A DNA stretch of 64,000 nt from Sipunculus nudus (taxonomy: Eukaryota > Annelida > Sipuncula > Golfingiida > Sipunculidae). The notes under the pieces are model-generated. The model was not told the origin of the DNA. It saw nothing but the letters and a program-made list of their open reading frames with translations, and ran no database searches. This document shows, in pieces, positions 24,070-35,711 of this stretch. Numbering within the stretch: position 1 is the stretch's first letter; the number at the start of each line of letters is the position of its first letter. The position numbers and the translations under genes were made by a program. The stretch is taken from positions 52,216,714 through 52,280,713 of the forward strand of contig CM049320.1 of the NCBI GenBank assembly GCA_026874595.1, read 5' to 3'.

Positions 24070-24098
24070 CGCCGCCGCCGCCGCCGCCGCCACCGCCG
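24070..24098. repeat. (GCC)n tract in family B 5' region
   Basis: About nine GCC units with one interruption. A GCC tract also follows the 5' hairpin in family B copy 2 (52,096-52,110) and family C copy 2 (about 44,769-44,785). Confidence 0.9.
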
Positions 24099-24599
24099 CA
24101 TATAAATCTTGTTGGCGCGATAACCCAAAAAATATTTCACGGAACTTTACCAAATTTGGTATATGTATAGATATGGGTGAGAGGACGACGCCTATTTAAA
24201 ATGAGGTCATGACCTTTACTAAGAGAGTGTCCTTGACCTTGAATAGGTCCAATATTGGGGAAAATCACACAAATTCTTTAATATCTCAAGAAATCTTGCA
24301 TGGATTTATCCCAAAATCAAGTTGATGGAAGATCATGGATAGAGTTGTCATGTTCCAGAAACTGGTGGCGCCACCTATTATTCTTTACTTGTTTTCGTGC
24401 CGTTTAATACCCCCAAAATTGCTACCGTACAGTACTGTGAGCATTGTAAGTCAAAAACTAATGGACAGATTTCTTTTATATTATGCATATACATAGGTAT
24501 GGGTTATGGGATGACGTTTATTTAAATTGGGGTCATGACCTTTCCTATGATAAGGGCCTTGACCTTGAATATTGCCATATATGGTGAAAATCACACACC

Positions 24600-26470
24600 T
24601 CTTATGATATCTCCAGTGTTGATAGCCATATGGATTTCAAACATAGACTTATTTATGGCCCACCACTAAAGTAAGAACCCTATAGGTTCTAGGGTCATGA
24701 GGTCAAAGGTCAAGGTCACTGGACTGGCCTTTTAAAAGATACTGTGGATGCATTTTAAGCCAAACTTTCATCCTCGGTCTTCCATCTTTAATATATAGCT
24801 CATTTGCCAATAGTGGATGATCCATATAAATTTTGGGGTCACAAGGTCAAAGGTGAAGGTCACGGGAGCAATCTGTCCAAAATTAGTTTCTGGATGATAA
24901 TTCCTGCTTTTATTGATGTATGGATTTCAAATTTGACTTGTATATGTCCCATTGGAAAAGCAAGACCCAAATTGATTTTGGGGTCATGAGGTCAAAGGTC
25001 AAGGTCACAGGAAACCTCTTTAAAAAGATTGTGGATGCATTTTCAGCCAAACATTTCATCTCAGATCTTTCATCTTGCACATATAGTCCTCCTGCCAAGA
25101 GAGGAAGAACCCTATCAATTTTGAGGTCACAAGGTCAAAGGTGAAGGTCACAGGAGCCATCTGTCCAAAAATTAGTTTCTGGATGATAATTCCTTCTTTT
25201 ATTGATGTATGGATTTCAAACTCGACTTGTATTTGACCAATTGGAAAAGCAAGACCTGAATTGATTTTGGGGTCATGAGGTCAAATATATGTCACAAGAA
25301 ACCTCTTTAAAAAGATTGTGGATGCATTTTCAGCCAAACAATTCATCTCTGATCTTTCATCTTGCACATATAGTTCACCTGCCAAGAGTGGAAGACCCCT
25401 ATCAATTTTGAGGTCACAAGGTCAAAGGTGAAGGTCACAGGAGCCATCTGTCCAAAATTTAGTTTCTGGATGATAATTCCTGCTTTTATTGATGTATGGA
25501 TTTCAAACTTGACTTGTATATGTCCCATTGGAAAAGCAAGACCCAAATTGATTTTGAGGTTATGAGGTCAAAGGTCAAGGTCACAGGACACATCTTTAAA
25601 AAGATGTGGATGCATTTTCAGCCAAACATTTCATCTCAGATCTTTCATCTTGCACATATAGTTCACCTGCCAAGAGAGGAAGAACCCTATCAATTTTGAG
25701 GTCACAAGGTCAAAGGTGAAGGTCACAGGAGCCATCTGTCCAAAAATTAGTTTCTGGATGATAATTCCTTCTTTTATTGATGTATGGATTTCAAACTCGA
25801 CTTGAATTTGACCCATTGGAAAAGCAAGACCTGAATTGATTTTGGGGTCATGAGGTCAAAGGTCAAGGTCACAGGAAACCTCTTTAAAAAGATTGTAGAT
25901 GCATTTTCAGCCAAACAATTCATCTCAGATCTTTCATCTTGCACATATAGTTCACCTGCCAAGAGTGGAAGACCCCTATCAATTTTGAGGTCACAAGTTC
26001 AAAGGTGAAGGTCACAGGAGCCATCTGTCCAAAAATTAGTTTCTGGATGATAATTCCTGCTTTTATTGATGTATGGATTTCAAACTTGACTTGAATTTGA
26101 CCCATTGGAAAAGCAAGACCCAAATTGATTTTGGGGTCATGAGGTCAAAGGTCAAGGTCACAGGAAACCTCTTTAAAAAGATGTGGATGCATTTTCCGCC
26201 AAACATTTCATCTTAGATCTTTCATCTTGCACATATAGTTCTCCTGCCAAGAGAGGAAGAACACTATCAATTTTGAGGTCACAAGGTCAAAGGGGAAGGT
26301 CACAGGAGCCATCTGTCCAAAAATTAGTTTCTAGGTGATAATTCCTGCTTTATTGATGTATAGATTTCAAACTTAACTTGCATATGTCCCATTGGAAAAG
26401 CAAGACCAGAATTGATTTTGGGGTCATGAGGTCAAAGGTCAAGGTCACAAGACACATCATTAAAAAAATC
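24600..26470. repeat. ~288-bp tandem array, about 6.5 units, carrying AGGTCA arrays
   Basis: The phrase TTGATTTTG recurs at 24,972, 25,261, 25,548, 25,836, 26,125 and 26,412, giving periods of 289, 287, 288, 289 and 287. A more diverged first unit precedes it. AGGTCAAAGGTCAAGGTCAC is present unchanged at 24,700, 24,989, 25,565, 25,853, 26,142 and 26,429, and is damaged only in the unit near 25,278. Each unit has a second cluster with AGGTCACAAGGTCAAAGGTGA. Related units form the body of family A copy b. Confidence 0.9.
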
Positions 26471-26643
26471 AAGGTCACAGGACCAACATCTTCAAGAAGA
26501 TTGTGGATTGTTAGATGGAAGAAACAATAAATATGCCAAGTGTCAGTATATGCTGCTAAAAAATGGGGGTCTATTTATAAAGGGGGTGGGGGCCTACTAT
26601 GTCTGGGGATACTCTGGCACCTGCGGTGCCAAGAAATGTCTAG

Positions 26644-27767
26644 TTATTTAGTATCAAAGCTGACAATTCAGTCCTTTATGTATGTATCAGGAGAGGAATT
26701 TATGTAGGGCTGTGTCTTGTTTCCCATTCCTTATAAATATATCCAATAAAATACTGTTTAATTCAAAATTCTGGACAGAACTAAACTGGAGACAATAGTA
26801 CCCCATCTTCTCGGGTGTATGTTCATTTGGATGTGATGCCATGTTTTACTCCATCACATAGTACATCTTGAGAGTGAACAGAGAGGTGGTAAACTTTACA
26901 ATAATGGTAGCATGCATGGCTTTTGTTTTTCAGGCATGCCTTTCTTCATTGCAGCAAATTCAGCATAGGATAATTGCTAAATATTGAGAATGATTTAAAC
27001 TTAACATCAGTTCTACAAAACAAATAAAATATTATTTAAATCACTTTCACAATAAATTTGGTATTAAGTGATCTTGTACTTTAAATTTTGTTCATAACAG
27101 GATCTAATTATTTGATATCAAATTTCAGATATTAAATAATAAAATATTAACAGTTACTTATATTCTCATATTATATAATCAAATAAATTATTATTGTGAT
27201 AAAAATGGTTTATTTAATTTTCAAAATATAAATTAACATAATTTTAGATACTGAATGAAGGTCTACAAAATTGGTACTATGAAATAAAAGACAAGTATTA
27301 AAAGAATTGTTTTAAAAGAATATGTATATAAATTAACTAGATAATACATACATGTGCCTTTAGTATGACTTTATCAAAGTGATTGGAGTACTGGTATGAG
27401 TTTATAAGTATTGTAGGCTTCAATACGTTATGGGTATTGAACACAACCATATTCTTTTCATGAATATTCTGGGTCTGTACTGTATCTGAATCCATATTAT
27501 ATTTTTCTTGAATGTGTGTTATTGCAATCTGTATGATAAAAATGCAAACTTGCTTGTGAAAAGAAATCAAAGTACATTTCAGAATATGCATATGATTTGA
27601 TGGATGTGTGATAAGATGTACTTGTCATAATAATAATACACTATTTATCTGTCTCTTAACATTAAACATGCCTCTGTTTATCCATGGTTTACTTATCAAA
27701 GGTCAGATTGTGCAAGGTAACTTATTTGGCTGTGACCTACTCTGATCAGTAGTCTTATGTAATTGTA
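26644..27767. other. AT-rich intergenic stretch, nothing supported
   Basis: Very AT-rich between 26,980 and 27,340. A minus-strand frame at 27,337-27,591 shows no domain. Confidence 0.55.
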
Positions 27768-28540
27768 TCCGCCAAAACGAAGTTTGTGACTGGGTTTCGC
27801 AACCTCTGCCGCATTCGTTTCTGGAGAACTCCTCTGAGACTACTGGACAGATTTTTCTGAAAATTACACCAATTAACGAGTCACGTGAACTGGTGCCTAA
27901 CCAATTTGCTCTGACTAAGGCTTTTCCTCTCTTCCCAGTCTCCATTTGTGGGTCTGTTTCAATACATAAATCCACATATCTCGGGAACCATTTGACCGAT
28001 CAGGAAAAAAATGTGTACAAATGTAGCCCTTGGATAGCTTTATAACATTCACAAAAAAAGTCGCGTCACCTGGAACCATGTTTGTACAGTGTCAATCTGT
28101 TTATCTGCCTTGGGATAAAATCACTCATATCGCCACCTACTTTCACGTTCACGCTGCAGACATCCAAGCTCATATCTCAGGAACCGTTTGACTGATTGGG
28201 CCAAAATTTTGCATGTGTATAGATCTCACATAGCTCTTTATCATACACAAAACTGGTGGTTCCACCTGCAACCATTTTTGCACAGCATCCGCCTGTTTGT
28301 CTGCCGTGAGATAATATCACTCACATCTCGGCAGTGGTTTGACATATCTGCCTAAAATTTTGCAGTTTTATACATCCTAGACAGTTTTCTTAATTTTATG
28401 ACAGGTGGTGCCACCTACATTCTAGTTTACGCTGCACTCATCCAAGCTCATATCTCGGGAACCATTTGACCGATTAGGCCAAAATTTTGCAAGTGTATAG
28501 ATCTCACATAGCTCTTTATAATCAAACACAAAACTGGAGG
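27768..28540 (+). mobile_element. Family C element, copy 1, left part
   Basis: It starts ATTGTATCCGCCAAAACGAAG, a partly decayed version of the 5' hairpin of family C copy 2, followed by CTCTGCCGCATTC and units with ATCCAAGCTCATATCTC, GACCGATT.GGCCAAAATTTT and GGTGGTGCCACCT (period 278 bp). It is interrupted after AACTGGAGG at 28,540 by a 4.1-kb insertion and resumes at 32,663. Confidence 0.8.
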
Positions 28541-29138
28541 ACTACAGGGCAGTGAGATGCAGATTTTTGGGACGTAGGCCGCCGGGACGTACCCACTGAA
28601 GCGTATCCCGATAGGACGTATTGTTAAAATCAAAGTACATGTATCACTTGTCTGACTGTCTTAAATTTACACTTACTAAAACAGACAGAAGTAGTAATAA
28701 TAATTAATTATACCTTCGTTAGTAAACCCTCTCTTTGGTCACTTTGGGAAATCATTAAGCTCTGTGATTGATGTCACATAGGTCAAATCAGCACATGTTA
28801 GTATGTCTGTATTATCCATTATTATTATATTAGCCTCATGCACTTATATCGTTGTGTTCGTAAACTGAAGTTTGACAAAATATTTAGTAATTTTATTGTT
28901 AATTAGAGCATTATTGTTGGCTTAAAGTACGACCATCCCTCAATAGTGATAATCTCCGTGTATGGTTAACCCATCAGCGTTCTCCAATTTATTGGCCTAT
29001 CCAGAGGTTTAAATGACTGATAATTATAGGTTTAACGTGTAACATCTTTCTTTATTTTCCATATTCCTGTTATAATTTTCACTATAATAAGTATGTTTTG
29101 TATATCATGTCGTGAGAACATATTAAGTCTGCTCAAAC

Positions 29139-29246
29139 ATGAAGGAACTGCTCACCAGAGACCAGCGAAGCCGCAGTATAAACCCGGTCACGAGAAACCA
29201 CTCACCCGACATGGCCACTTGTACAGTTCAAAGGATGAACCTTTAA
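29139..29246 (+). other. Small open frame, unidentified
   Basis: ATG at 29,139 opens a 35-codon frame beginning MKELLTRDQRSRSINPVTRN, GC-richer than its surroundings within the 4.1-kb insertion. It could be a captured exon piece or chance. No homology is recognised and no splice donor is at its end. Confidence 0.15.
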
Positions 29247-29883
29247 TTAACGGACGAAAAATGTAGATCAAAGGTTTCTGGATGATGAATCATTTATATT
29301 GATCTCTACACGTACTAAATGTATTAAGGAAAGAATAAATATTTACATATTTTGATTATATTTGACTTCTGACAGGACGACATTCCGAATAAAAGACATT
29401 TTGAATAGACAACATTTTTATGAGAAAAAATAACTTTATAGAATAAGAAATGAGGTTGGTTGTTATTTTGTTAACATGAAAATACTAACTGTGCGTAGTA
29501 TTAAGTTATTATCATCCGCCCTGGCGGTGGCGGGTGACCTATTTTGGAACAAATTAAGTGCCGGGTCGGTGTAGACAATAAAACTATCCTGATAACGATT
29601 TCTCTCAAAATTGTATGTGTATATTTAATTTTTCGCGTGTGTCTGCATGTTGAAACCGCAGAGTTGAAAATTATCCTGCTAATTGAAGATTCCTCTTCAA
29701 ATTGTGTGTGTGTGTGCTTTTTTATTTTTTTTTATTTCAAGGGTCAGTCTACGTGTTGAATAGTGAATGACGAATAATAATTAACTTTGAGTCCCTACTA
29801 ACCTCTAATTGAGTCCATAAGGAACCGCTAATTAATACCCATCCTCGATCAACCAACCGTTAAATTAATGTAAACCCAGAAGG

Positions 29884-30281
29884 AAAAAATAAATGAAAGA
29901 AAGAAAGAAAGATTTATGTAATGAAGGGGCAGAATGAAGGAAAGACTGAAAGAAGGATAGAAAGACTGAAAGAAAGGCTGAAAGAAAAAAAAAAGATTGA
30001 AAGCAAGGAAGAAAGAAAGAAAGAATGAAAGAAAGAATGAAAGAAAGAAAAAAAAGAAAGAAAGAAAGAATCATGTAACGAAGGGAAAGATGAAGGAAAG
30101 ACTGAAAGACTGAAAGAAAGAAAGGCCGAAAGAAAGAATGACTGAAAGAAAGAAAGAAAGAAAGAAAGAAAGAAGTAATGAATCATGTAACGAAGGGAAG
30201 AATGAAGGAAAAACTTTAAGACTGGTAGAAAGAAAGAAAGAAAGAAAAACTGAAAGAAAGAAAGACTAAAAGAAAGACTGA

Positions 30282-30321
<40 letters not shown>

Positions 30322-30476
30322 CTGAAAGAAAGACTAAAAGAAAGACTGAAAGAAAGAAAGAAAGAAAGACTAAAGAAAGACTAAAAGAAAGAAAGAATGA
30401 CTGAAAGAAAGAAAGAAAGAAAGAAAGACTGAAAGAAAGAAAGAAAGAATCATGTAAAGAAAGAAAGAAGTAAAGA
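29884..30476. repeat. (GAAA)n-rich satellite with embedded GACT/GAATG variants
   Basis: About 590 bp of GAAA units, interrupted by GACTGAAAG and by three copies of ATCATGTAA.GAA(G) near 30,070, 30,180 and 30,447 (and a similar ATTTATGTAATGAAGGGG near 29,910), which suggests a higher-order unit. Translated Phe/Ser-rich frames here are artefacts. Confidence 0.95.
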
Positions 30477-30908
30477 AACAGGTACCCTGGAGTTTCTTTC
30501 ATCTGTTTGACATATCATTCATCATTTTTAGTTGACCATGCGTGTTTACAGTCCACTCAACCATGCATATGCTATATGTAAGGTTGTTTCAGATATATGT
30601 TATCTTGTTTAGACAGAATGATGAATAAGGGAATATAAAGACATGTATATTTATTATATAATGTATATGTAAGTTTTCGTGTACATACATGGGTATTGTA
30701 AATAAATCACTGTTAACTTTGCCTGGTGTTCCTTATTACAATTTCTAAAATCTGAAGATCCTGTAAGTACATGAAGGCTTGTGCGCAGTTTTTCTGTTCA
30801 TTTTGTCAATTAAATGCGCAGCTTTTTCGTTTCATCTTAAAAAGAGTGAATCATATCCCTATTCCCGACAAGTCCCTTTCCTCTCTGAATTACGAAGTTT
30901 TTAATTCA

Positions 30909-31200
30909 CTGCATCTAACATCTACGATACATGTCATTTTAAAGAATTAACGTGATGTGGATATTTTTCATTTAGAAATAATTACTAAAACGGAAAGAAT
31001 AATTAGATCAATACGTTTACTTTAAGTAGGCAATGGAGAATCCGTATTAAATGTAGTACATCTAGCATCTACGGGCATGTTAGTTTTAAAGAATTAAAGT
31101 GATTTGCATATATTTCATATAGAATTATTACTCAAACGGAAAGAATAATTAGATCAAAACTTTTACTATAGTAAGCAATGGAGAATCAGTATAAATTTAT
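30909..31200. repeat. 147-bp tandem duplication
   Basis: AAAGAATTAA at 30,941 and 31,088, with matching GGAAAGAATAATTAGATCAA and GCAATGGAGAATC further on in both copies, defines two diverged units 147 bp apart. Confidence 0.8.
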
Positions 31201-31435
31201 TATCTCCAACCAGCATTCATGATGTCGGACAATGTTAATTTTACACCTCTAATAAATGGAAGTTCATGGATAGCTTGGACAGTGAATGACCAAAATAATT
31301 AATCATAGGCCTATTCAGAACACAGCATAAAGAGGGAAATTATAAATGCACACGAATAAGGCTTTCGGGTAATATATACATATATATTTCTTTTCTAAAT
31401 ATACACTAAGCGTATATATGGGTTTCCCCTCATCA

Positions 31436-31700
31436 TAAGATCTTTATCTCTCTTTCTCTCTACCTTTTTTCTCTCTCTCCCTCTCTATATATAATTCATA
31501 ATATACATATTAGTCTTAAATATAGGTTATATATTCTCTCACTAACTAATTATATATGATCATATGATCTCTCTTCTTCTCTCCCTCTCTCTCTCTTATT
31601 ACGAATATAAGAATATCCCGGCACATAATATTTATATTTCTGTCATAAATATACTATATATATATATATATCATCTTAATCTCTCTCTCTATTTTTTTTG
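31436..31700. repeat. CT-rich and TA-rich simple sequence
   Basis: Three CTCTCT blocks (near 31,446-31,487, 31,570-31,600 and 31,680-31,692) alternate with TATATA-rich sequence. Confidence 0.85.
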
Positions 31701-32128
31701 CCCTTCAGCGATATAGATATTGGTTACACAAGATGGGTCAGTTAATCAGTTATTGTTATAACAATGAACTGTTCATGGATATTTGCTCAAAGGGAAGACT
31801 CATCAATCTATTGATCCCTTAATTAACAAAATACCTAAATCAAGTATACACAAGCCCATAAATTACAAAAAGCACTACAAACAGAAAAAATGATACAAGG
31901 AAGTATTCGGTATTTTATTTTTTCGTTTTGCGATTGCCGAGCCTTGCTTCGTATCTTCACATTCATGCCTGACATACAACTTTTCAACGTACTACATACG
32001 TATCATGATAAATTATGAACAATTTGATGTATTTCGTGTGACATAACCATAAACAAACATTGTTTTACATATTTATTGATATAGTCGGCAGAACGGTTTT
32101 CGGCATTCCGGGATAGGAGCTAATGTTT

Positions 32129-32520
32129 ACTTATGAAAGAGAGACGTATCCGGGCAGGATGTATACACGCAGGGTTCGATTAGCGTAGTTTTAGCCATAA
32201 AAATACACTTATGAAAGAGAGACGTATCCGGGCAGGATGTATACACGCAGGATGTATAAGACAGAAAGTTTAGCGTAGTTTTAGCCATAAAAATACACTT
32301 ATGAAAGAGAAACATATCCGGGCAGGATGTATACACGCAGGGTTCGTTTAGCGTAGTTTTAGCCATAAAAAATACACTTATGAAAGAGAGACGTATCGGG
32401 CAGGATGTATACATGCAAGGTTCGTTTAGCGTAGTTTTAGACATAAAAAATACACTTATGAAAGAGAGACGTATCAGGCAGGATGTATACATGCCGGGTT
32501 CCCGCAGCATGACACGCCTC
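32129..32520. repeat. ~78-bp tandem repeat, five copies
   Basis: Units start ACTTATGAAAGAGA at 32,129, 32,207, 32,297, 32,376 and 32,454 (periods 78, 90, 79, 78). Each has GGGCAGGATGTATACA and a GCGTAGTTTTAG.CATAAA tail. The second unit contains a 12-bp internal duplication of GGATGTATA. The GACGTATC phrase also occurs inverted near the left edge of the 4.1-kb insertion, so the array belongs to that element. Confidence 0.9.
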
Positions 32521-32662
32521 ATTGGTGACGGGGCGATGTTTATGGAGTGCGTCCTACCGGCCACTCGTCATTGTTTATATAGTGCGTCCTGCCGCCCTGC
32601 GTTTTATCACACGGTCCGTTGGGACGTCATCCTATCGGGTTGCGTCTCACCGGGTGCACACC

Positions 32663-32976
32663 AACTGGAGGTGCCACCTGCAACCATTTTTGCACAGCGT
32701 CTGTCTGTTTGTCTGCCATGGGCTAAAATCACTCATATACATGTAGTGGTTTGACTTTTCTGCCTCAAATTTTGCATATGTATACAACTTGGACAGCTTT
32801 CTGGATTTGTGGTAGGTGGTGCAACCTACATACACATTTCGGCTGCAGACATTCAAGCTAATATGCAACTCACCTCACTCTGTTTCCCCTTACCACTCAA
32901 TCCATGCCTCACTTCACCTGTTCCACTCTGATTTTAGCGGATACACATAGTTGCTTGTCCACTACCCATATTCTAG
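32663..32976 (+). mobile_element. Family C element, copy 1, right part
   Basis: It resumes with the duplicated AACTGGAGG and GTGCCACCTGCAACCATTTT, collinear with copy 2 from about 45,590. It ends TTGTCCACTACCCATATT|CTAG, with CTAG at 32,973-32,976 followed by T, the same terminus as copy 2. Without the insertion the element would be about 1.09 kb. Confidence 0.8.
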
Positions 32977-33099
32977 TTAGCACCAGTAGTCAACAAGAAT
33001 GTGGGAGCTGGCCCATGCTTGCCTCAACAATAGGCATATCCTGGGCAATTACTGGACAAGATCCTAGTCTGTTCAGCATTATTTGCTGATATGCTTCAT

Positions 33100-33280
33100 G
33101 ATCAAGGGGCTCACAGGAAGTTATAGAAAGTAATATGTATTGCACTATTACTTTGCCTTCTGTTTCTATTACTATTACTATTACAACTCAAATTTTTGAG
33201 TCTGTTACTATTACTATAACATGGAAGAAGCTGTAATAGTCTATTACTGTTACTATTACTTATTACTATTACCCCATGCC
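33100..33280. repeat. (TTACTA)n-like degenerate repeat
   Basis: Repeated CTATTACTATTACTATTAC phrases on both sides of a short unique spacer with AAATTTTTGAGTCTG. Confidence 0.8.
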
Positions 33281-33539
33281 AGCCAAAACTAACTATAGAT
33301 TATATGACAAGAAAATTCATGTCCACAAGACAGATTTTAAACATTGTATTTTGCCTGTCTGAATGAGGTTAATGTATATATTAATAATACTTATGGTAAA
33401 GGCAGCAGCCATGTGTCAGTTACATTTGGTGTCATTACAATACTAAGGACTTGATGGATTTTTATGAAACTCCCTGCAAATATTAATAACCAGTAACCAG
33501 ATTGAATCTCAGCAAAATCTTTATGCAGATTAGATAGGT

Positions 33540-33840
33540 CAGAGGTCACAAGTGTCACCTCAGTATCTCCTTATGTCACCATTACATGTCGCTTTGAACC
33601 TCAATATTACATGATGTCACCCTAGTGTGTCCCTGTGTCCCCTCAGTGTCACCTGACCAATGTCACCCCGGTGTGTCCAGATGTCACCTCTGTATCTCCT
33701 GATGTCACCCAAGTCCCCAAATTCTACAAAATTTGAATATGTTAACAAATATCCCAATGTCTCCCCAGTTTTCTTCATTGCTGTATGTCAGCCTAACATT
33801 TCATGATGTGTCCTCAGTGTTACCCTGATGTTATCAGTTA
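33540..33840. repeat. TGTCACC-type degenerate minisatellite
   Basis: TGTCACCTCAGT, TGTCACCCTAGTGTGTCC and TGTCACCCCGGTGTGTCC variants occur about every 12-25 bp. No other content. Confidence 0.7.
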
Positions 33841-33885
33841 AGCCAGGTACAGGTCAGGACATGTCAAAGCCTCATCTTATTATAA

Positions 33886-34040
33886 GTGAGCCTTAGCTTA
33901 GTAAGCCTCATCTAAGTGAGCCTTAGCTTAGTAAGCCTCATCTAAGTGAGCCTTAGCTTAGTAAGCCTCATCTAAGTGAGCCTTAGCTTAGTAAGCCTCA
34001 TCTAAGTGATCCTCATCTAAGTAAGCCTCATCTAAGTATC
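33886..34040. repeat. 30-bp tandem repeat built from two 15-bp half-units
   Basis: GTGAGCCTTAGCTTA alternates with GTAAGCCTCATCTAA for four near-identical 30-bp units, then decays into 15-bp copies. High identity suggests recent expansion and likely length polymorphism. Confidence 0.95.
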
Positions 34041-35080
34041 TGTCTGGACATGTTACTGATTGGACCAGATCATGCTTTAGGTGTGTATATTCATTAATAT
34101 AAAACAAGTTCTTGAAAATAACCCAGAGAGGTTTGGCTGAAAGAATCTGTCACTTTAAAAACATGCAAAAACATGTAGCATTAAAACATGTAGCAGCTAG
34201 GGATCTAAAGTGTAACAAAATCCAGTTTCAAAGCTTCCATAGGTAACTAATAAATATTTATGAAATTTTGTATGCACCACTGCATTGACATAAAATTTAC
34301 TTCATAAGAAATTTAGGAACATAGAAAATGAATAAATTATGAGTTTTTTTTTAGAAGCTCCAACATCCACACAATGCAGGAATACCATTGTATGACCCTG
34401 ACAGTCAATGCTGTAGCATTGATCAGTGCTGCTGGCATTATGCATGCTGGTGCAGGGGTACCCATGCCAGCATCAGATGGCTAAATCAAGCCAGGGCTTG
34501 AAATATGTGTAATAATATCCCCAACCCAAATTATAAATGAAGCCACAAAAAAATCAATAGCCCCCCTCCCCCCCCCCCCCCACCACCACCACCACCAACA
34601 AAACAATAAGGTTGGTTTCTCAGGCACTACTCATTTTAGTTTTAAACCCATGCATTGAACTCCTGAATTTTGAGGTCCAGCTACTTCAACATTTCTTTAA
34701 AATAAATGAAAAAATAACATTTAAATAAAATTTCCTTTGATTGTGTTTGTATTGTAAACAAAAAATTTTTATTAGCATGTTTTTAGGGAAATGTGGTCAT
34801 CTAAATCTATTTTAGTTTGCTAATTTTACCATCACCAGGCAAGGAGGTAATATGTTTTTTCCTGTGTTTGTTTGGTTTGTTGTTTTTTCTGTTAGTAATT
34901 TTACTGAAAATTTTGATTGGATTATGATGAATTGTGTGAGTTATTGTAACACCCAAGGAACAACCTGGGCCATTCAGTTCTTTGTGCAAGCAAAGGGTCA
35001 GTGCTATTTATTGGTATTAGGGCCAGTCATTGTTCCAAAGCTTGTCTATGAGTTGAGTTGGTGCTGTAACACTGCAGAGC
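34041..35080. other. Intergenic stretch with C(n)/(ACC)n run and old repeat
   Basis: A C(n) run followed by ACC units lies at 34,561-34,597. From 34,838 a decayed repeat (GGCAAGGAGGTAATATG, TTTGTTTGGTTTGTTG, GTTAGTAATTTTACTG) resembles the one at 23,385-23,520. The open frame through it is not a gene. Confidence 0.5.
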
Positions 35081-35479
35081 AAAGGAGAGTTTTATCAGGA
35101 CACTTGCAGAGGGATACATGCATTGATGTAGGCTCAGGTTATAGTTCAAGGTCAATTAGGATTTGATTGATTTAATGGGTTCTATGTTCAGTCATGTATT
35201 ACTTGATCAATGTAATGCATGGCTTGAACAAATAATGAACTAATTATGTTAAGTTATATGTACAATCAGTAAATTATGTAGTTTGATATAATTTCTTATA
35301 CAATGGATCAGTTGTTAAAACTGACATTCTGATATAAGTGGGAGGTTCACCTATGTCTTTTGATATACATATTTGCATGGCATGCCCTAACACTGGTTAG
35401 ATAGCTAGATTAATTGATGCATAATAGATGATCATACATACTTCAGTTCTACTAGCCCTAGGTGACAGGACAGGTGGGT
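35081..35479. other. Unique AT-rich sequence upstream of the promoter
   Basis: No repeat or exon recognised. Confidence 0.5.
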
Positions 35480-35711
35480 ATGCTGAGCCTGGCATTCCGT
35501 TCACCCTGCCTGTGTTGACAGAAGCTCTGATTGGCTGATTGATGCGGGGCCTATCTGCCGCTGCCACGTGCGTACAGGAGCTATTGGTTTTCTATTGTAA
35601 ATCTACGCAGTTCACAGCCTGCAGGGCTTTCTCCAAGTGTGTGCCCAGCATTATACCACACACTGAAACTGACTGAGTAGGATTTATTATTGTGGCAGTG
35701 ACTTAATACAG
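35480..35711 (+). promoter_or_regulatory. Probable promoter and untranslated first exon of the JmjC gene
   Basis: A GC-richer patch contains two inverted CCAAT boxes (ATTGG at 35,530-35,534 and 35,583-35,587) and an E-box CACGTG (35,565-35,570). It is followed by an untranslated stretch ending TTAATACAG|GTAAGG, with the donor at 35,712. The matching acceptor would be TTCATTTTCAG at 41,571-41,581, directly before the coding exon, giving a 5.9-kb leader intron. No TATA box is evident. The link to the JmjC gene is inferred from strand, order and splice signals only. Confidence 0.45.

Larger units (their letters stand above)
24027..26643 (+). mobile_element. Family B Helitron-like element, copy 1
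   Basis: The 5' end is A|TCCCCAGAC AAA GTCGGGGGA, a terminal hairpin (24,027-24,047) followed by a GCC tract. The 3' end has the hairpin GGCACC TGC GGTGCC (26,616-26,630), nine bases, then CTAG (26,640-26,643) followed by T. A TC start, a 3' hairpin shortly before CTRR and insertion between A and T are the textbook Helitron signature. Copy 2 (52,053-54,325) has the same ends. The body starts with one ~330-bp unit of the copy-2 type, switches at about 24,600 to a tandem of ~288-bp units, and ends in a short unique part. No Rep/helicase frame, so non-autonomous. Eight-base agreement (ATTGTATC) before the hairpin in both copies means the true 5' edge could be a few bases further left. Confidence 0.75.
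28541..32662. mobile_element. 4.1-kb DNA element inserted in family C copy 1, 9-bp target duplication
   Basis: AACTGGAGG occurs at 28,532-28,540 and again at 32,663-32,671. Joining the flanks gives CACAAAACTGGAGG|TGCCACCTGC, the collinear family C consensus (compare 45,590-45,610), so the empty site is clear. The ends are weakly inverted: GTGAGATGCA near the left edge and, on the complement, GTGAGACGCA near the right edge, with further inverted GGGACGT and CCTATCGGG phrases. The interior holds a large GAAA array, a 147-bp duplication, CT-rich tracts and a ~78-bp tandem array, but no transposase frame. The duplication size fits Mutator-like elements or other 8-9-bp-duplication DNA transposons. 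Confidence 0.75.

Noticed and set aside
24600-26470. Regularly spaced repeats reminiscent of a CRISPR array
   Set aside because: The repeating unit is 288 bp with no short repeat/unique spacer structure, lies in a eukaryotic transposon and has no cas genes nearby.
29865-30502. Several Phe/Ser/Leu-rich minus-strand frames
   Set aside because: They translate the GAAA satellite and have no start, splice or domain support.
32127-32754. Overlapping 124- and 145-codon frames on both strands
   Set aside because: They follow the 78-bp tandem array of the 4.1-kb insertion and repeat the same phrase; no domain.
34852-35166. 104-codon frame with hydrophobic start
   Set aside because: It covers a decayed T-rich dispersed repeat also seen near 23,400; no protein family resemblance.
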